NCBI GenBank assembly: GCA_017561935.1
Contig: JAFZBE010000069.1
Span: 62,001 to 126,000, forward strand
Origin: Bacteroidales bacterium
Lineage (GTDB): Bacteria > Bacteroidota > Bacteroidia > Bacteroidales > UBA3663
DNA length: 64,000 nucleotides
Reading direction: 5' to 3'
Shown here: positions 33,496-41,931 of the stretch, in pieces
Position numbering within the stretch: position 1 is the stretch's first letter
Layout: each line of letters begins with the position of its first letter
The notes under the pieces: generated by a model
The model's input: only the letters and a program-made list of their open reading frames with translations
Told to the model about the DNA's origin: nothing
Databases searched by the model: none
Made by a program: the position numbers and the translations under genes

Positions 33496-34513
33496 CGGCA
33501 CTGTCATAACTGATCAGCAAGCCGATGACGTCAGAATAGCTCTTCCGCCCCTCCTCAATCCGATTGTGTCGCAAATAGAAGTCATAGATTCGGTCTTGCA
33601 TATCGCCAAGGGTTTCGTTGTACAAGCCCACCCAATGTATTCGTCGTTCCAACTCAAGCAGGTGTATCTCGGGCCGAATCTTAGCGTGAATCAGATTGTA
33701 CTCCACTCTGCCTACCTCCTGCATCGCCTGGAGCACATAATGCAAGATGGAAAGGTATCCGCTGAAACGTATCTCGGGAACGTCACTTGACGTGCAGGCG
33801 AGGTATCCGTAGAAGTTCGCCTCCCCTTCGCTGGTGATGCCCAGAAGGTGCGAGAGTTCATGCGCGTAGGTCGCCGCATATTCGCAGGGCAAAAGGTCGC
33901 CATTGACGATGAATTCGCCGAAGAAAGGACCCATCGTGCCCGTCACACCAACCATCGATGCGAGCGGGGTCAGCAGCATGGTCTTCTCATGCGGTTGCTC
34001 GGAGAACGGCGCATGGATGCCCATCCCTTCCCCCATCTGGGCATATTGCTTCACCACCTCCTGCCGCACCAATACTTTGTCAACCTTCTTAATCTCGACA
34101 TACGACTCATTGAGCTTCGCCACATACTCGTCAGCAAATCGTTTCAAAGCTGCAACGTCATAGTTCGCACGAGGTGTCGATGTGCGCTGGTAGAAGTCCG
34201 ATTGACAATAGTTCAGCCCCCACGCCGCATAGAACCACACGTAGAGCCACGCCACCAGTTCCAGTTCTATCCACAATACCTCGAGTTTCCGCTGCTTGTG
34301 TTTCGTAATGGCATATATCGGATAAAGCAGGAGGACAAGGATGCCTACGATATAGAATACGCCACTGACGCTGAAAGGAATCAATGCAGACAACGCAGAC
34401 AAAACCTTGGCAATAACGGGATAAACATACCGTGCATACAGGTCGCCTCCTCCCGACAGAATCTGGCACGAGGCAACCAGGACAAACAATAATAACAGAA
34501 TCTTTCGTCTCAT
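33482..34513 (-). CDS. DUF3810 membrane protein with HExxH metallopeptidase motif
   Basis: About 343 residues from the ATG at 34513. The N-terminal third has three hydrophobic segments (about residues 4-20, 42-66, 82-100). The C-terminal domain holds AATYAHELSHLLG with HELSH at 218-222 and a downstream EGEANFYGY whose Glu could be the third zinc ligand, as in gluzincin peptidases. DUF3810 is widespread in Bacteroidetes and unstudied as far as I know. The stop codon and last residues (AAQKP) lie in a REP-like repeat. It has its own promoter at 34537-34567. Confidence 0.8.
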   Translation of the reverse strand: MRRKILLLLFVLVASCQILSGGGDLYARYVYPVIAKVLSALSALIPFSVSGVFYIVGILVLLLYPIYAITKHKQRKLEVLWIELELVAWLYVWFYAAWGLNYCQSDFYQRTSTPRANYDVAALKRFADEYVAKLNESYVEIKKVDKVLVRQEVVKQYAQMGEGMGIHAPFSEQPHEKTMLLTPLASMVGVTGTMGPFFGEFIVNGDLLPCEYAATYAHELSHLLGITSEGEANFYGYLACTSSDVPEIRFSGYLSILHYVLQAMQEVGRVEYNLIHAKIRPEIHLLELERRIHWVGLYNETLGDMQDRIYDFYLRHNRIEEGRKSYSDVIGLLISYDSAAQKP

Positions 34514-34536
34514 TTTAGTCTTGCAAACTTCGAGCG

Positions 34537-34567
34537 CAAAGATACACATTATTTCCGATTTATCCAA
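34537..34567 (-). promoter_or_regulatory. Bacteroidetes-type promoter for the DUF3810 gene
   Basis: On the minus strand, TTGG (complement of 34564-34567) is 20 bp before TATCTTTG (complement of 34537-34544). The ATG is 24 bp downstream of the -7 box. Confidence 0.8.
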
Positions 34568-34663
34568 ATCTTTTGGGAGTTATTCGCAAAAACAAATCAA
34601 AAACCAGTTCTCAAACTAAGCAAGAACGCAGTCACACGTCAGAATGCATTCTCCAAACGCGGC

Positions 34664-35027
34664 ATACCCTTTCTTGGCCAAGAATGGTTATAGTCCTATC
34701 GAAGAATGACCATTCTTGGCCAAGATTGGTCATGGTCCAGTCGAAGAATGACCATTTACGGCTAAGATTGGTTATAGTCCAACCGAAGAATGACCATTTC
34801 TGGCCAAGATTGGTCATGGTCCAATCGAAGAATAACCATTTTCGGCCAAGATTGGGTATAGTCCAATCGAAGAATAACCATTCTTGGCTAAGATTGGTCA
34901 TGGTCCAATCGAAGAATAACCATTTTCGGCCAAGATTGGTTATGGTCCAATCGAAGAATAACCATTCCTGGCCAAGATTGGTTATAGTCCTGTCGAAGAA
35001 TGACCATTCTTGGCCAAGATTGGTCAT
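34664..35027. repeat. 42-bp minisatellite: nine 28-bp palindromes separated by 14-bp spacers
   Basis: The 687-bp stretch between the DUF3810 start and the next gene is dominated by this array. Its 364 bp equal exactly eight 42-bp periods plus 28 bp. Each unit has a left arm near ATRACCATTCTTGG and a right arm near CCAAGATTGGTYAT, which are near-perfect inverted repeats around TTGGCCAA, then a conserved spacer near GGTCCAATCGAAGA. Units differ by a few substitutions; in several units the third base of the left arm and its partner change together (G with C, A with T). Because 42 is divisible by 3, both strands stay open, but the peptide is a pure repeat and I do not call it a gene. The flanks (34568-34663, 35028-35147) show nothing else. 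Confidence 0.92.
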
Positions 35028-35148
35028 GCCCCCGATTTGAGAAGAAGTATTTGCCTTCTAAGCCTTCCAAAACGAATAATAACGAGCATTTTATGTTTCG
35101 AAAGACATATTTTTGGACAATAATGATGGAAATTTGACAAAAAAACTA

Positions 35149-35156
35149 TATTTTTG
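35149..35156 (+). promoter_or_regulatory. Possible -7 box for the NifX-family gene
   Basis: TATTTTTG matches TAnnTTTG, 45 bp before the ATG at 35201. No TTG is found at the usual 19-21 bp spacing (the nearest upstream TTG is 12 bp away), so only the -7 element is supported. Confidence 0.4.
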
Positions 35157-35200
35157 CAAACTCAATAGATACGCTTCAAACAATAATAGCCAATTACGCA

Positions 35201-35575
35201 ATGGATTTTAAGGTACTGAATCAAAAGATCGCCATCCCGTCTGCCAATGGTGTGCTCTTCCCGCATTTCGGTCGAGCTCCCGAAATAACCATCTTTACCG
35301 TCGTAGCAGGTTTGGTCACTGCTACCGAAGTACTCACGCCCCCCGAGCATGAACATGGTGTCCTGCCGCGTTTTCTCGCTGGTCTCAATTGCACCGATGT
35401 CATCTGCGGTGGTATTGGTGCCGGTGCTGTGGAATTGCTCAACCAACTCGGTATAAAGATTCATGGTGGAGCTCCCGAGCTTCCTGTAGCGCAGATCATG
35501 GAGCAGTATCTCAACGGCACCATCGTCTATGGCAATAGTGCATGCTCACACGACGGCTGCCATCACGAACATTGA
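35201..35575 (+). CDS. NifX/NifB-type dinitrogenase iron-molybdenum cofactor family protein
   Basis: A 124-residue small protein of the family containing NifX, NafY and the C-terminus of NifB. It shows KIAIPSANGVLFPHFGRAPE near the start, PRFLAGLNCTDVICGGIGAG in the middle and the end of the ribonuclease-H-like fold near ELLNQLGIKIHGG. The tail is Cys/His-rich (CSHDGCHHEH), suggesting metal binding. There are no nitrogenase genes around it; such stand-alone members occur in many anaerobes with unknown roles in iron-sulfur or molybdenum handling. It lies between the 42-bp repeat array and the MetY gene, 63 bp before the latter. Confidence 0.85.
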   Translation: MDFKVLNQKIAIPSANGVLFPHFGRAPEITIFTVVAGLVTATEVLTPPEHEHGVLPRFLAGLNCTDVICGGIGAGAVELLNQLGIKIHGGAPELPVAQIMEQYLNGTIVYGNSACSHDGCHHEH

Positions 35576-35576
35576 T

Positions 35577-35594
35577 AATTCTCTAATTCGTGAT
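35577..35594. repeat. 10-bp-period AATTCRTG repeat, short copy
   Basis: AATTCTCT followed by AATTCGTGAT just after the NifX-family stop. It belongs to the same family as 36930, 47339, 47417 and 53972. Confidence 0.5.
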
Positions 35595-35638
35595 AGAAAA
35601 AAGATTAAAAAAGATAATTCTTGATAAAAAATAAAAAT

Positions 35639-36919
35639 ATGAAGAAAAATCTCGAGACCATCTGCGTTCACGGCGGATGGAAACCTACGAAAGGCGAACC
35701 TCAGCAGTTGCCCATTTTTGCGAGCACCACATTCAAGTACGACACCAGCGAGCAGATGGCCCGTCTCTTCGACCTGAAGGACGAAGGTTACTTCTACACC
35801 CGTCTGGCCAATCCCACCAACGATGCTGTAGCCAAGAAGATTGCAGCCTTGGAAGGTGGCGTCGGCGCTGTCCTGACCTCATCAGGCCAAGCTGCCAACT
35901 TCTATGCCATATTCAACATCTGTGAGTCTGGCGACCACTTCATCACATCGAACACCATCTATGGCGGCACGTTCAACCTCTTCGGCGTGACGCTCAAGAA
36001 ACTTGGCATCGAGTGCACCTTCATTGATCCCGATTGGGACGACGAGCGCATCGAGGCAGCCTTCAAGCCCAATACGAAATGTTTCTTCGGCGAGACCATC
36101 AGCAACCCTGGCGGCAACGTCTTCGACATCGAGCGATTTGCCAAGATGGCCCACAAGCATGGAGTACCCCTCATCGTCGATAACACTTTTGCAACGCCCA
36201 TCAATTGCCGTCCCTTCGAATGGGGCTGTGACATCGTCACCCACTCCACCACAAAGTACATGGACGGACATGCCACACAGGTGGGTGGCGTTGTGGTCGA
36301 TTCGGGCAATTTCGACTGGGATGCCTACGGTGAGAAGTTCCACGGACTGACCACCCCCGACGAGAGCTATCACGGACTGACCTATACCAAAGCATTCGGC
36401 AAGATGGCCTACACGACGAAGCTCGTCAGCCAGCTGATGCGCGACCTGGGCAGCATCCCCTCTCCTTTCAATGCTTTCGTGCTCAACCTGGGTCTTGAGT
36501 CGCTGGCACTGCGCATGAAACAGCATTGTGCCAACGCCCAAAAGGTGGCCGAATGGTTGGAGAAGAACCCACGCGTGAGCTGGGTGAACTATTGCGGCCT
36601 TCCTTCCAACAAGTACTATCCTCTTGCTCAGAAATATCTGCCCAATGGCTCATGCGGTGTCATAGCCTTCGGTCTAAAGGGCACACGCGACGATGCCATC
36701 AAGTTCATGGACAACCTCGACTTCATCTCCATCGTCACCCATGTAGCTGATGTGCGCACCTGCGTGCTTCATCCCGCAAGCCACACCCATCGCCAGCTCT
36801 CCGAGGAGCAGCTTCGCGAAGCAGGTGTCGCTCCCGACCTCGTGCGCCTTTCGGTCGGCATCGAGAATGTCGATGACATCATCGCCGATCTTGAGCAGGC
36901 CATGGCCAAGATGGACTGA
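35639..36919 (+). CDS. O-acetylhomoserine sulfhydrylase-type PLP enzyme (MetY-like)
   Basis: About 426 residues from the ATG at 35639; a TTG at 35621 is less likely. It belongs to the Cys/Met metabolism PLP family: ETICVHGGW, LPIFASTTFKYDTSEQM, FYTRLANPTNDAVAKKIAAL, SSGQAANFYAI, ETISNPGGNVFDIE, VDNTFATPI, and HSTTKYMDGHATQVGG with the PLP-binding Lys. The insertion KFHGLTTPDESYHGL marks the MetY branch, which makes homocysteine from O-acetylhomoserine and sulfide, over the MetB/MetC branch. It acts in the cytoplasm. A terminator hairpin follows at 36962. Confidence 0.9.
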   Translation: MKKNLETICVHGGWKPTKGEPQQLPIFASTTFKYDTSEQMARLFDLKDEGYFYTRLANPTNDAVAKKIAALEGGVGAVLTSSGQAANFYAIFNICESGDHFITSNTIYGGTFNLFGVTLKKLGIECTFIDPDWDDERIEAAFKPNTKCFFGETISNPGGNVFDIERFAKMAHKHGVPLIVDNTFATPINCRPFEWGCDIVTHSTTKYMDGHATQVGGVVVDSGNFDWDAYGEKFHGLTTPDESYHGLTYTKAFGKMAYTTKLVSQLMRDLGSIPSPFNAFVLNLGLESLALRMKQHCANAQKVAEWLEKNPRVSWVNYCGLPSNKYYPLAQKYLPNGSCGVIAFGLKGTRDDAIKFMDNLDFISIVTHVADVRTCVLHPASHTHRQLSEEQLREAGVAPDLVRLSVGIENVDDIIADLEQAMAKMD

Positions 36920-36929
36920 TGCTTTTTTA

Positions 36930-36960
36930 AACACGAATTATCGCGAGTTATACATGAATT
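36930..36960. repeat. 10-bp-period AATTCRTG repeat (three units, inverted)
   Basis: Read on the minus strand: AATTCATGTAT, AACTCGCGAT, AATTCGTGTT. It lies just downstream of the MetY gene. The arrangement matches that at 47339-47368. Confidence 0.65.
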
Positions 36961-36961
36961 T

Positions 36962-36997
36962 AATGCCGGCAGATGGGTTCTGTCGGCATTATTATTC
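36962..36997 (+). terminator. Rho-independent terminator after the MetY-like gene
   Basis: AATGCCGGCAG and CTGTCGGCATT form an 11-bp stem with one wobble around the loop ATGGGTT (36962-36990), followed by ATTATTCATT. The T-run is imperfect. Confidence 0.65.
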
Positions 36998-37148
36998 ATT
37001 CACCCCGCTTCAATAATTCTTCATTAAGAATTCCGCAAAGATTTCTTGCGCTAGCAAAAAAACGGTGTTATTTACCTTTATTATGTTGCGAACCCCACGT
37101 TGTTTTGTTTCAAAGGCATCATAAATGAGCAAAAAAGACGAAGAAATT

Positions 37149-37179
37149 TTGGTTTTACCATATTATTTCCGTATCTTTG
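37149..37179 (+). promoter_or_regulatory. Bacteroidetes-type promoter for the MFS sugar transporter
   Basis: TTG at 37149-37151 (in TTTTGG), a 20-bp spacer, then TATCTTTG at 37172-37179. The ATG at 37217 is 38 bp downstream. Confidence 0.8.
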
Positions 37180-37216
37180 CGCCCAAATAATTACCTTTTA
37201 TATAATAATACTCATT

Positions 37217-38689
37217 ATGCAACAAAACGAAAAAGGTAGCAAGAGCTACTTGTTTGGTATTGTGTTGGTAGCCGTCTTGGGCGGATTGCTCTTCGGCTAC
37301 GATACTGCTGTCATTTCCGGAGCTGAGAAAGGCCTGCAGGCTTTCTTCAAAGGTGCTACGAACTTCGAGTACACCGACTTCATGCACGGCTTCACTTCCT
37401 CGTCTGCACTCATCGGCTGTATCATCGGATCCGCTCTCTCGGGTCTGTTCGCCACCCGCTTCGGACGCAAACGTTCACTTATCTTCGCCGGTGTCTGCTT
37501 CTTCCTCTCTGCTTGGGGAAGCATGACTCCTGAGACCGGCATCCTTGCAAAGGGAGAACCCACGATGACGCTGCTCGTTGTGTTCAACCTTTACCGTGTA
37601 CTCGGTGGTATCGGCGTAGGCATGGCATCAGCCATCTGCCCAATGTATATCGGCGAGGTCGCTCCTGCCAACATCCGAGGCATGCTTGTGAGCTGGAACC
37701 AGTTTGCCATTATCTTCGGTCAGCTCGTCGTTTACTTCGTGAACCTCGTCATCCTGGGTTCACATGCCAACCCCATCTATGATGCCGTGTCGGGTGTGCT
37801 CACCAACTTCACCGAAGCTGAGTGGACCATCACCACCGGCTGGCGTTATATGTTCGGTAGCGAGATGGTTCCTGCTGGCTTGTTCACCCTCCTTATCTGC
37901 TTCGTGCCTGAGACGCCACGTTACCTGGCAATGACCGGACAGGACGAGAAGGCGCTGAACGTCCTCTCGCGCATCAATGGTTACTCGAAGGCTGTTGACA
38001 TTCTCGATAACATCAAGAACACCGTGGCCGAGAAGAAGGAGAAGCTCTTTGCCTACGGTTTCATGTGCATCTTCGTAGGCGTTATGCTCAGCGTATTCCA
38101 GCAGACCGTGGGCATCAATGCTGTGCTCTATTATGCTCCACGCATCTTTGCTGACATGGGTATGGACAACCCGATGATGCAGACCGTCATCATGGGTATT
38201 GTCAATATCACATTCACCCTCGTGGCTGTGTTCACCGTCGAGAAGCTGGGACGCAAGCCATTGCTCATCACCGGCTCTCTGGGTATGGCTCTTGGTGCCT
38301 TGGGCGTAGCCGTTACCTTCGGCAACGAATCCCTCAGCATTGTCACCATGCTCAGCATCATGGTTTACTCGGCTTGCTTCATGTTCTCGTGGGGCCCCAT
38401 CTGCTGGGTATATATCTCCGAGCTCTTCCCCAACACGATTCGTGGTGCTGCCACCGCCATCGCTGTGGCCTTCCAGTGGATCTTCAACTTCATCGTAAGC
38501 TCCACGTTCGTGCCGCTGTTCAACATGCACCTCACACCAGGTGATGACTTCGGCCACTGGTTCACCTACGGCCTCTACGGCATTATCTGCGTCATCGCCG
38601 CCATCTTCGTCTGGAAGCTCGTTCCCGAGACCAAGGGCAAGTCGCTGGAGGATATGTCACGACTCTGGCGTGAGCGGAACAAGAAGTAA
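37217..38689 (+). CDS. MFS sugar:proton symporter (XylE/GalP-like)
   Basis: About 490 residues with twelve hydrophobic segments, starting at ATG 37217 just after a clear promoter; a longer frame from 37100 would include the promoter. Sugar-porter signatures are present: GGLLFGYDTAVISGAEKGL in helix 1, RFGRKRSL in loop 2-3, RVLGGIGVGMASAICPMYIG with GEVAPANIRG in helix 4, PETPRYLAM, FQQTVGINAVLYYAPRIF in helix 7, EKLGRKPLLI, and VPETKGKSLEDMS at the end. These fit uptake of a hexose or pentose with protons across the inner membrane; the exact sugar is not resolved. A lipoprotein gene follows after 15 bp. Confidence 0.92.
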   Translation: MQQNEKGSKSYLFGIVLVAVLGGLLFGYDTAVISGAEKGLQAFFKGATNFEYTDFMHGFTSSSALIGCIIGSALSGLFATRFGRKRSLIFAGVCFFLSAWGSMTPETGILAKGEPTMTLLVVFNLYRVLGGIGVGMASAICPMYIGEVAPANIRGMLVSWNQFAIIFGQLVVYFVNLVILGSHANPIYDAVSGVLTNFTEAEWTITTGWRYMFGSEMVPAGLFTLLICFVPETPRYLAMTGQDEKALNVLSRINGYSKAVDILDNIKNTVAEKKEKLFAYGFMCIFVGVMLSVFQQTVGINAVLYYAPRIFADMGMDNPMMQTVIMGIVNITFTLVAVFTVEKLGRKPLLITGSLGMALGALGVAVTFGNESLSIVTMLSIMVYSACFMFSWGPICWVYISELFPNTIRGAATAIAVAFQWIFNFIVSSTFVPLFNMHLTPGDDFGHWFTYGLYGIICVIAAIFVWKLVPETKGKSLEDMSRLWRERNKK

Positions 38690-38704
38690 CGAGTAATAAA
38701 GAAG

Positions 38705-41491
38705 ATGAAGATTCAATTTCAATCCTCTCTTGCTGCGGTCGCCTTGGCTGCATCCTGCCTCGGAGCCACGTTGTTCTCGTGCTCCGACCGACAGCCGGAT
38801 TACCGTCCTGACGACTTAGTCAGCAAGGGAGACCCCGACCCACTGAAATATCGTGCTGCCGAGTTTCTTATCGAGAACCTGCCGTATAACTATTCTTATA
38901 TCGGCAAGGGGGTGGAATGTACGGATTCTGCTTTCAGGATCGCATCCCGTTATCCGATAGATCAGCGCGACAGCGTCTTCAAGAAGATTGCCTACGGTAC
39001 TAAATTACCGGCCAATTGGACGGCAGATAGCCGCAGCATCACGTCCGATTATCTCGCCCAGGTGATTGACGAAGCCTGCGACATCTGGCATCAGACGGGC
39101 TGGAGTGAGGAGTACGACGATTCCATCTTCTTCGATTATGTGCTGCCCTATCGGCTCATCAACGAGCAGGCCAGCCCATGGCGTTCTTTTATCAAAGAGA
39201 ACTACCCCTTCCTGTTCACCACATCGGTATCGAGCAACCGAGGTATCAACATCGAGAGCGAAGACTGCGAATTCGACGAGCGAAACCTCATGAGCAGTGA
39301 GGCCGCCTCGGGAAAGAAGCTGGTCATGCTTTCGCAACCACACGACAGCCTGACGTTCATCATCCATTCCTACGGCCCGTCCGCAAAGCGTTTGTTCCTC
39401 AAGTATTCGACGCAGGCGCTCGATGCCAAGGCAAACATCTATGTCAACGGCATGCTGCACAAGACCTTACAGCTCGAACCCACACTCTATGAAACCATCT
39501 TCCGTGAGAACCGAGTCGGCATTGACGTGGAACTGAAGGATGGCGACAACCGGGTTACTATCGAAAGCATCAACGAGCCGTTTGGCCTTGACTACGTGAG
39601 GTCGTCTTCGCTTGAAAATATCGATACCCAGTTGCTGAGTGACTACACGAAGAGATACTGCACGATCAGGAACAAGCAAACAGGCCGATACATCACCTTT
39701 GACCTGAAGAAGGGTGCAAAGGAAAGAAGGCTGGAGCTGCACGGCAAGGCAAACAATGACAGTTCGCAGTTGCTTCGCCTTGACTACCTGGGCTTCCCCA
39801 TCTGGAGGATCTGTACGGCACACCGCGACACCACCGACCTTTGCATGGAGGTCAGGAATACTAGTCTGGCGACAGGAAGTGAGGTAGTTCAGAATGACTT
39901 CATCACGACCTACCAGAAAATTAAGATCAACCATCAGAAGTGGGTCATCGTGCCATTGGGCAACGGCTGTTGCAAGATCATGAGCAAGGACAGCGGTTTG
40001 TTCCTGACATCCATCAGGCAAAATCAGAGAGAGGTTCTCACCATGGATCATTACAGGAACTCCGAATCTCAGCAATGGATCATTGAAGAACATGGCGAGC
40101 GCAACGATGTGAAGGGCATCTACACCTTAGGCGGTGCCGTCTCGGAAGCCATGAAGGTATATGATGTCAACACGATGTTCGAATGGTACTCCAACGGGAG
40201 CAGCATCATGCCAAGAGGGACGACGCTGATGGAGGGTCTTTCGGGCGACTGCCGCGAGGAAGCCTGTTTTGCTGTATATCTTTGCCGCAGTCTGGGCATC
40301 CCCTCAGCTATCGACTTTACACCCAACTGGGGCAATCGCAGCCAGGGCCATACATGGAATGTCATCATTAACCCCGACGGAAAGTCCACACCGTTCTTCA
40401 TGGGCAGCGTCCCCGGCGACATCGAGCATTACTCCTATTCCTATAGCAAGGCAAAGGTGTTCCGCCGCAGGTTCAGCTTGAACAAGGACATGGCCGAGGC
40501 ATTCGCCCACGAGTCTTCCATCCCTCCCCTGTTCAAGACGATGAACATGACCGATGTCACAGACGAGTATTATGACAATACGCACGACGTGGAACGTCCC
40601 GTCCCTGATGAGTACGCCAGCAGGAGAGTCGCCTACATCTGCGTGTTCGACAACGCCAAATGGGTGCCTGTGCATTATGGAAGAATCAAAGACGGAAAGG
40701 TCAGGTTCAACTTTATGGGCCCCGACATCGTATATATGGCTGCGTTGCATGAGAAAGGGAAACTCAAACTCTTCGGGAATCCGTTCCTTGTAGCGGGCGA
40801 TGGTACGGTAACTGACATCTGCATCACAGGCAACGAGACGGTCTCCATGGTACTCACGCGCAAATTCCCATTTCTGGGCAAATACAGCGAGATCAATTAC
40901 AAGATGGGCGGCGGACTCTTCCAGGGTTCGAACGATGCCGATTTCGCCAACGTCACCAACTTCTATCAGTTTGAAGGAGTCACCAATGGCAACTGGTACG
41001 ACATTCCCGTCCACGACGCCAAGGCATACAAGTATCTCCGCTATTTGGGCCCAGCTGGTTCACATTGCAACATCAATGAGCTGGCCTTCTTCGACAAGGA
41101 CGGCAACCAGATTGTCGGCGAAATAATCGGCACCGACGGGGAACCGGAAAAGACAAAGGAGACCGTCTTTGACGGAGATATTCTCACGGGCTTCCATGCG
41201 TTGGCAGCCGACGGACAGTGGGTTGGTCTGCAACTTGACAAGCCGTCGAAGGTCAGTCGCCTTCGCTTCATTGCACGCAACGATGGCAACACGATAGAAA
41301 AGGGAGACCTCTATGCCCTCTGCTATTGGGACAATTGCCAATGGAATGAGGTAGAACGAAAAGTCGCCACCGATGACTATCTGACCTTCAACAATGTGCC
41401 CGCTGGCGGACTCTATATCCTCCATAACCTGACGAAAGGAAAGGAAGAACGACTGTTCACCTACGAGAACGATCAGCAAATCTGGTGGTGA
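38705..41491 (+). CDS. Transglutaminase-like lipoprotein with RICIN-like and discoidin-like regions
   Basis: A 928-residue lipoprotein (LFSC lipobox, Cys 26). From about residue 320 to 440 the repeats TGRYITFDLKKGAKERRLEL, SQLLRLDYLG and CKIMSKDSGLFLTS with QQWIIEE resemble ricin-type beta-trefoil units. A transglutaminase core follows: LSGDCREEACFAVYLCRSLG with the likely nucleophile Cys 516, IPSAIDFTPNW, and SQGHTWNVI with His 549. The last 150 residues (KAYKYLRYLGPAGSHCNINE, VSRLRFIARNDGNTI) resemble an F5/8 type C (discoidin) sugar-binding fold. A cell-surface amidase or peptide-processing role on a glycan is plausible but unproven. It follows the sugar transporter by 15 bp and ends at a strong terminator. 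Confidence 0.72.
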   Translation: MKIQFQSSLAAVALAASCLGATLFSCSDRQPDYRPDDLVSKGDPDPLKYRAAEFLIENLPYNYSYIGKGVECTDSAFRIASRYPIDQRDSVFKKIAYGTKLPANWTADSRSITSDYLAQVIDEACDIWHQTGWSEEYDDSIFFDYVLPYRLINEQASPWRSFIKENYPFLFTTSVSSNRGINIESEDCEFDERNLMSSEAASGKKLVMLSQPHDSLTFIIHSYGPSAKRLFLKYSTQALDAKANIYVNGMLHKTLQLEPTLYETIFRENRVGIDVELKDGDNRVTIESINEPFGLDYVRSSSLENIDTQLLSDYTKRYCTIRNKQTGRYITFDLKKGAKERRLELHGKANNDSSQLLRLDYLGFPIWRICTAHRDTTDLCMEVRNTSLATGSEVVQNDFITTYQKIKINHQKWVIVPLGNGCCKIMSKDSGLFLTSIRQNQREVLTMDHYRNSESQQWIIEEHGERNDVKGIYTLGGAVSEAMKVYDVNTMFEWYSNGSSIMPRGTTLMEGLSGDCREEACFAVYLCRSLGIPSAIDFTPNWGNRSQGHTWNVIINPDGKSTPFFMGSVPGDIEHYSYSYSKAKVFRRRFSLNKDMAEAFAHESSIPPLFKTMNMTDVTDEYYDNTHDVERPVPDEYASRRVAYICVFDNAKWVPVHYGRIKDGKVRFNFMGPDIVYMAALHEKGKLKLFGNPFLVAGDGTVTDICITGNETVSMVLTRKFPFLGKYSEINYKMGGGLFQGSNDADFANVTNFYQFEGVTNGNWYDIPVHDAKAYKYLRYLGPAGSHCNINELAFFDKDGNQIVGEIIGTDGEPEKTKETVFDGDILTGFHALAADGQWVGLQLDKPSKVSRLRFIARNDGNTIEKGDLYALCYWDNCQWNEVERKVATDDYLTFNNVPAGGLYILHNLTKGKEERLFTYENDQQIWW

Positions 41492-41516
41492 CAGTGCTAC
41501 TACATTACAATACACG

Positions 41517-41558
41517 CGGCATGGCTTGTGCGTTTCCGCAAAGCCATGCCGTTTGCTT
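41517..41558 (+). terminator. Rho-independent terminator after the transglutaminase-like gene
   Basis: CGGCATGGCTT (41517-41527) and AAGCCATGCCG (41541-41551) form an 11-bp perfect stem, extended inside by GTGCG/CGCA, followed by TTTGCTTT. Confidence 0.8.
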
Positions 41559-41642
41559 TCGATCATGCAACTATTTGGAATCCAGAAATGACAATCTAAT
41601 AATATAACGGGGGGTAACTGAGTAAAAATCGGTCAGAATCAA

Positions 41643-41671
41643 TTGATATAGCTAATAAAACTGTATATTTG
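41643..41671 (+). promoter_or_regulatory. Bacteroidetes-type promoter for the LRR gene
   Basis: TTG at 41643-41645, an 18-bp spacer, TATATTTG at 41664-41671. The ATG is 260 bp further on, giving an unusually long leader. Confidence 0.55.
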
Positions 41672-41931
41672 CAATGACCATTTCGACAAATCAAAAACAA
41701 AAGCGGATAATAACAAGAAATAGTTCAAAAATAAAGTTTTCGGCTATTTCGAATATTTCGCAGTTTTCGGAATTCTAAAGAACAATGGATTTTATTCCGA
41801 AAATTTCGAAATTCACAAAAAGTCCGAAAATGTAATATTTCGTGATTGATTTTCGATGTTGTTATTTAGAAGCGTCCATTTCGATCAATCAAACAATACC
41901 AATATTTGTTACACTATTAACATTTTGAATT
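41672..41931 (+). other. Long AT-rich leader of the LRR gene with a 200-bp-spaced direct repeat
   Basis: No gene is seen here. The stretch is AT-rich and full of TTTCGAA, TTTTCGG and TTCCGAAAA variants in both orientations (41750-41840). CCATTTCGACAAATCAAA at 41678 recurs as CCATTTCGATCAATCAAA at 41877, close to the ATG. These could be binding sites or hairpins acting on the leader, or simple repeat drift. Confidence 0.5.

Noticed and set aside
34664..35027. Array considered as CRISPR.
   Set aside because: The 14-bp spacers are conserved, not unique, repeats are full palindromes, and no cas gene is in the window.
34573..35040. Open reading frames on both strands across the 42-bp array (about 155 and 131 codons).
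   Set aside because: The unit is 42 bp, so any frame without a stop in one unit stays open in all. The peptides are pure 14-residue repeats with no signal or domain, and both strands are equally open. Described as a repeat.
35201..35575. NifX-family gene as evidence for nitrogen fixation.
   Set aside because: No nif structural or regulatory genes nearby; stand-alone members are common in non-fixing anaerobes.
37100..37216. Upstream extension of the MFS transporter.
   Set aside because: It includes the promoter at 37149-37179; ATG 37217 begins with the normal first helix.
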